This document shows, one piece after another, positions 61,646-64,000 of a stretch of DNA of 64,000 nucleotides. Both the position numbers and the translations under genes were made by a program. This DNA is from Kryptolebias marmoratus (lineage: Eukaryota > Chordata > Actinopteri > Cyprinodontiformes > Rivulidae). The notes beneath the pieces were generated by a model. It was not told the origin of the DNA and ran no database searches. It worked only from the letters and a program-made list of their open reading frames with translations. Positions within the stretch are counted from its first letter, which is position 1, and each line of letters opens with the position of its first letter. Location: positions 22,703,329 to 22,767,328 of the forward strand of contig NC_051451.1 in NCBI RefSeq assembly GCF_001649575.2, in the 5' to 3' direction.

Positions 61646-63147
61646 CTGCAGAAATACTCTACATTATCTATATAATTAGTACAGTATACATTTGTCCACA
61701 GAAACCAACAATAGCACAATGAGGCCAACCTAAATCATTGTTTTTCTCCCTGTTTGCCAGCACACTGGAATTCAAATTAAACTATGACTATGAGGATTAA
61801 ACTGTTGTCTTTTAGTCTCAATTTTTTTTTAACTTGCAGAATAAATATATTTCTCAAAAAAACTAAAACAAAAAGGCAGCAGGTCACTCAAAATCACACA
61901 AAGCCTTGTTTTCATGAATATAAAGTAATAGCTGCACATAAATGTTTAATCTGCTTGTTTCCTCAAGATTTCCACAAATGACTCAATATGACAGAGGGGT
62001 GAGTAGTCTCTTTAATCCCTAAAAGCATATTTTCTACTAACTTAGATCACCACATATTAAAATAACAAAGAGGTCATAATAGAAAGGAACAAACTGAACA
62101 TCTTAGTCATAGTTTCCTCATCGTAAGTGCAAACTGATGCATTAAAGAAGACAACTGTCAAACTGCTCTTTTTATTAGAAGTGTCAGTTTCAATTCTCTA
62201 CTTTTTGGTAAAGAAGTACCAGTCAAAAAAGGTAACACTTATAGTAGCAGGTTTATACTTTCAAAGTAAAACAAACACATGCATTACCAATAAAAAAAAT
62301 TGAAAAACTAATCTTCTCTCCTAGTGATGATGACCAGACAGCATTTACAAAGGAACTCTTTAAAAGGTGAGCAAAATCTAGTTGCTGCTTTTTTCTTATT
62401 ACAGACCATTTTAACAGATAATCTAGAGGTTAACAAACAGAATCCAAAGTATTTATCTCACAGAAACCAAGGACCCATGCTTTTTTGTCCCTTTTATAAA
62501 AGATTTGAAGCTGCAGTGATGGTCAAGGAAGCACCAAATGTCACTCATTGATTTAGAATTTCTATCCTCAATGTGATGCTTCTCTGGTACTGTAAAATGT
62601 TCAAGGAGTGTCTCTGCACTTTACCTGTTAACACCTTTTTTATTCTCAATCATGTTTATTACTACTGTGTTTGGCATCGAAAGCCTCAGAAGAAAGGACA
62701 GTAGCAATTTGATGCAAAAAGAGAGCAAATAACTCACACCACCTGAATTTGATGGGCATGTTTGCATCAGCATAATTTGCTTTGTAAATACAAAAGAGAG
62801 ATGGAGCAGAAAGAGGGTGCGACCGTTGCATTTAAGTTAGAGCAAAACCAGGTGCTGCACATTTTTTTGTGAATCAGGGTCTCAGCATTTAATACAAAAA
62901 CACTGATTTGCTAAAATCAGGCAAAAGTGGTTGATTTATTATATAAATCATTTCTCTGAACATAAAAAAGTCATAAAATAACTACTATTCTAAGGTTGTT
63001 TTACTACTAAAACCAAATATGTACTGTCTTTTACCAAAGATTGAGTTGCCATTGTGTTCATATCCAAACCTTCATTAAGATGAAGCTTGAGTCATTTTTT
63101 GTGGGCTTTGCAGTATTTCATTATGACTGAAACATTGAATTACCTAC
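61646..63147. other. Intron E1-E2
   Basis: 1.5 kb of AT-rich intron with GT-AG ends as read on the minus strand. I recognise no repeat or gene; short open frames here have no protein-like features. Confidence 0.6.
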
Positions 63148-63262
63148 CTGATATCCGCCAATTACACTCAAACACAATCCCTCATTTAGGCAGTTGATAT
63201 TGAGCAGTCGGCAGTAGTCAATTATTTCTTCACAGTTCTTCCCAGAAAAGCCACTCAGACAT
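63148..63262 (-). CDS. eys: EYS exon E1: end of one EGF, start of next
   Basis: The exon is 115 nt, entered with one base of a split codon and ending on a full codon (phase 0). It encodes the last two cysteines of an EGF (Cys-Leu-Ser-Gly-Phe-Ser-Gly-Lys-Asn-Cys) and cysteines 1-3 of the next, through DYCRLLNINCLNEGLC and ending GGYQ. The acceptor is a pyrimidine tract plus cag and the donor is gtaggt. The incoming phase shows that at least one coding exon lies upstream, beyond 64,000. The Leu-Leu-Asn-Ile-Asn spacing between cysteines 1 and 2 fits my memory of human EYS. Confidence 0.88.
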
Positions 63263-64000
63263 CTGTTGAGAGAGAGGAGGGGGTCAGTGTAGTCAAAATC
63301 AATCCATCCAAACTCTGAGCACTAACAAGCCATACTGTAATGTTTCTTTCGCAAGATGCATGCAGTTATAAGTTATTTCCCCAAATGATCTTATTATGAT
63401 TTGGAGCTGACGGAAATTACATGTCCACATTTTTCTTACAATTTGTTTGACTAGGGTTGTCAAATAGGTAGAGATATCATGTCAGAACAGATGAAAGTAC
63501 ATTATAGCTTACAGCTTAAACCCACATACAGCTTCTTATTTTACCGACTCTACAATCTAATAAGTACAGTACACTGGTATTATAAATTATATTTACCATT
63601 TTTTTACGGTAAGTTTGATTTAGATTTACCTGAAATATTTTGAGAATGTGACAGAAGTTGTGTAGAAATATTTAATTCAGCTCAAGTAAAATATTCACTG
63701 TAAAGATATTTACAGTGAATATTTTATTTTGAAAGGTAGCAAACCCAAGTCCTAACAGGAAAGTACTTCTAAAAATGATTGAAAACTTTTTCACATAAAG
63801 CACAATGGTGATTCATAAAAAAAATACAAAAAAATAAAAAATCCCATCATTGGATATCTAAAAAATGGATGGGAGTTAGTTGGATATTTAGAAACAAAAA
63901 CAGAAGTTTTATCATAAGACTTAGTCTATGGAGAAAATGGTTTTGATTAATAATAATAATAATTATTATTATAATACATTAACAGTTGACTTGTCATCAA
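63263..64000. other. Intron upstream of E1 (partial)
   Basis: No exon is seen. The stretch is AT-rich, with a perfect inverted repeat at 63,687-63,726 and a taa/att run near 63,945-63,965. E1 needs an upstream coding exon, which must lie beyond the window. Confidence 0.6.
63687..63726. repeat. Perfect 18-bp inverted repeat with 4-nt loop
   Basis: Arms taaaatattcactgtaaa and its exact reverse complement are separated by gata. Tacggtaa-like and tttacc motifs occur just before it (63,600-63,640). This looks like the core or end of a palindromic MITE; no coding role is seen. Confidence 0.75.

Larger units (their letters stand above)
1..63262 (-). other. eys: EYS gene, internal EGF-repeat segment (24 exons, both ends outside window)
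   Basis: This is the extent of the minus-strand gene inside the window. Twenty-four exons with AG/GT borders join in one open frame of about 1,119 codons, encoding about 28 EGF-like domains. EYS is a large secreted protein of photoreceptors, needed for outer-segment maintenance; loss causes autosomal recessive retinitis pigmentosa (RP25), and the Drosophila protein opens the inter-rhabdomeral space. Family assignment rests on recalled residue-level similarity, strongest in E16-E20, and on the absence here of DSL, LNR, TB or laminin G domains. Notch, Crumbs and fibrillin fit less well. The signal peptide and laminin G domains must lie outside. Nine or more N-glycosylation sequons are present. 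Family is very likely; strict orthology needs an alignment. Confidence 0.88.

Noticed and set aside
1..63262. Notch, Crumbs, Jagged/Delta or fibrillin as the gene
   Set aside because: No LNR, DSL, TB or transmembrane segment is seen, most exons do not follow domain borders, and the E16-E20 residues match EYS as I recall it. The missing laminin G domains fit a window covering only the EGF block.

Overview
The window is vertebrate nuclear DNA, most likely from a teleost fish. It is AT-rich, carries one gene split into small exons with GT-AG introns, and its introns hold degraded Tc1/mariner, hAT, LINE and SINE copies of kinds I know from teleost genomes. The species cannot be named from the sequence.

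The only gene I can support lies on the minus strand and runs through both ends of the window. I read 24 exons (called E1-E24 here, in transcription order from high to low coordinates; true exon numbers are unknown). Together they give 3,357 nt, about 1,119 codons, of uninterrupted reading frame. Every splice junction is phase-consistent and no exon has an internal stop. The product is a chain of about 28 EGF-like domains, many of the calcium-binding type. Residue order and spacing match my memory of EYS (eyes shut homolog, the RP25 retinitis pigmentosa protein), especially E16-E20: a Gly-Asn-Tyr-Phe-Cys-Gln-Cys tract, a Val-Asp-Gly-Phe start, a Cys-Lys-Asn-Asn-Xaa-Thr-Cys loop and a Leu-His-Asn-Pro-Cys tract. 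The start codon, signal peptide and first EGFs lie beyond 64,000. The rest of the EGF block, the low-complexity middle and the laminin G domains should lie beyond position 1.

Layout: E1-E4 (63.3-53.2 kb) are widely spaced. E5-E7 (51.4-49.7 kb) are compact. E8-E14 (45.1-36.7 kb) are single-EGF cassettes, with E12 a double. E15-E20 (32.2-20.5 kb) are the most recognisable part. An 11.6 kb intron follows, then E21-E24 (8.9 kb to the window edge).

The introns contain: an internally deleted LINE 3' end (0.3-1.2 kb); a roughly 280-bp tandem repeat with dispersed relatives (6.4-7.1, 24.2-24.8 and 43.8-44.0 kb); a LINE reverse-transcriptase fossil (13.1-13.8 kb); a tRNA-derived SINE with a perfect 16-bp target duplication (14.0 kb); a gctaaa-rich repeat present at 20.9 and 46.5 kb; a fold-back element (29.3 kb); a hAT BED-finger fossil (34.4 kb); a terminal-inverted-repeat element (39.1-39.6 kb); two Tc1-type transposase fossils (41 and 54 kb); and a 103-bp TTAA-flanked MITE (55.8 kb).

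I found no second gene, no RNA gene, no promoter and no sign of a novel multi-gene system. The more unusual observations concern EYS itself: splice sites placed between EGF cysteines 5 and 6, a run of eleven frame-neutral exons, an irregular EGF at E4/E5, and dense O-glucose and O-fucose consensus sites.
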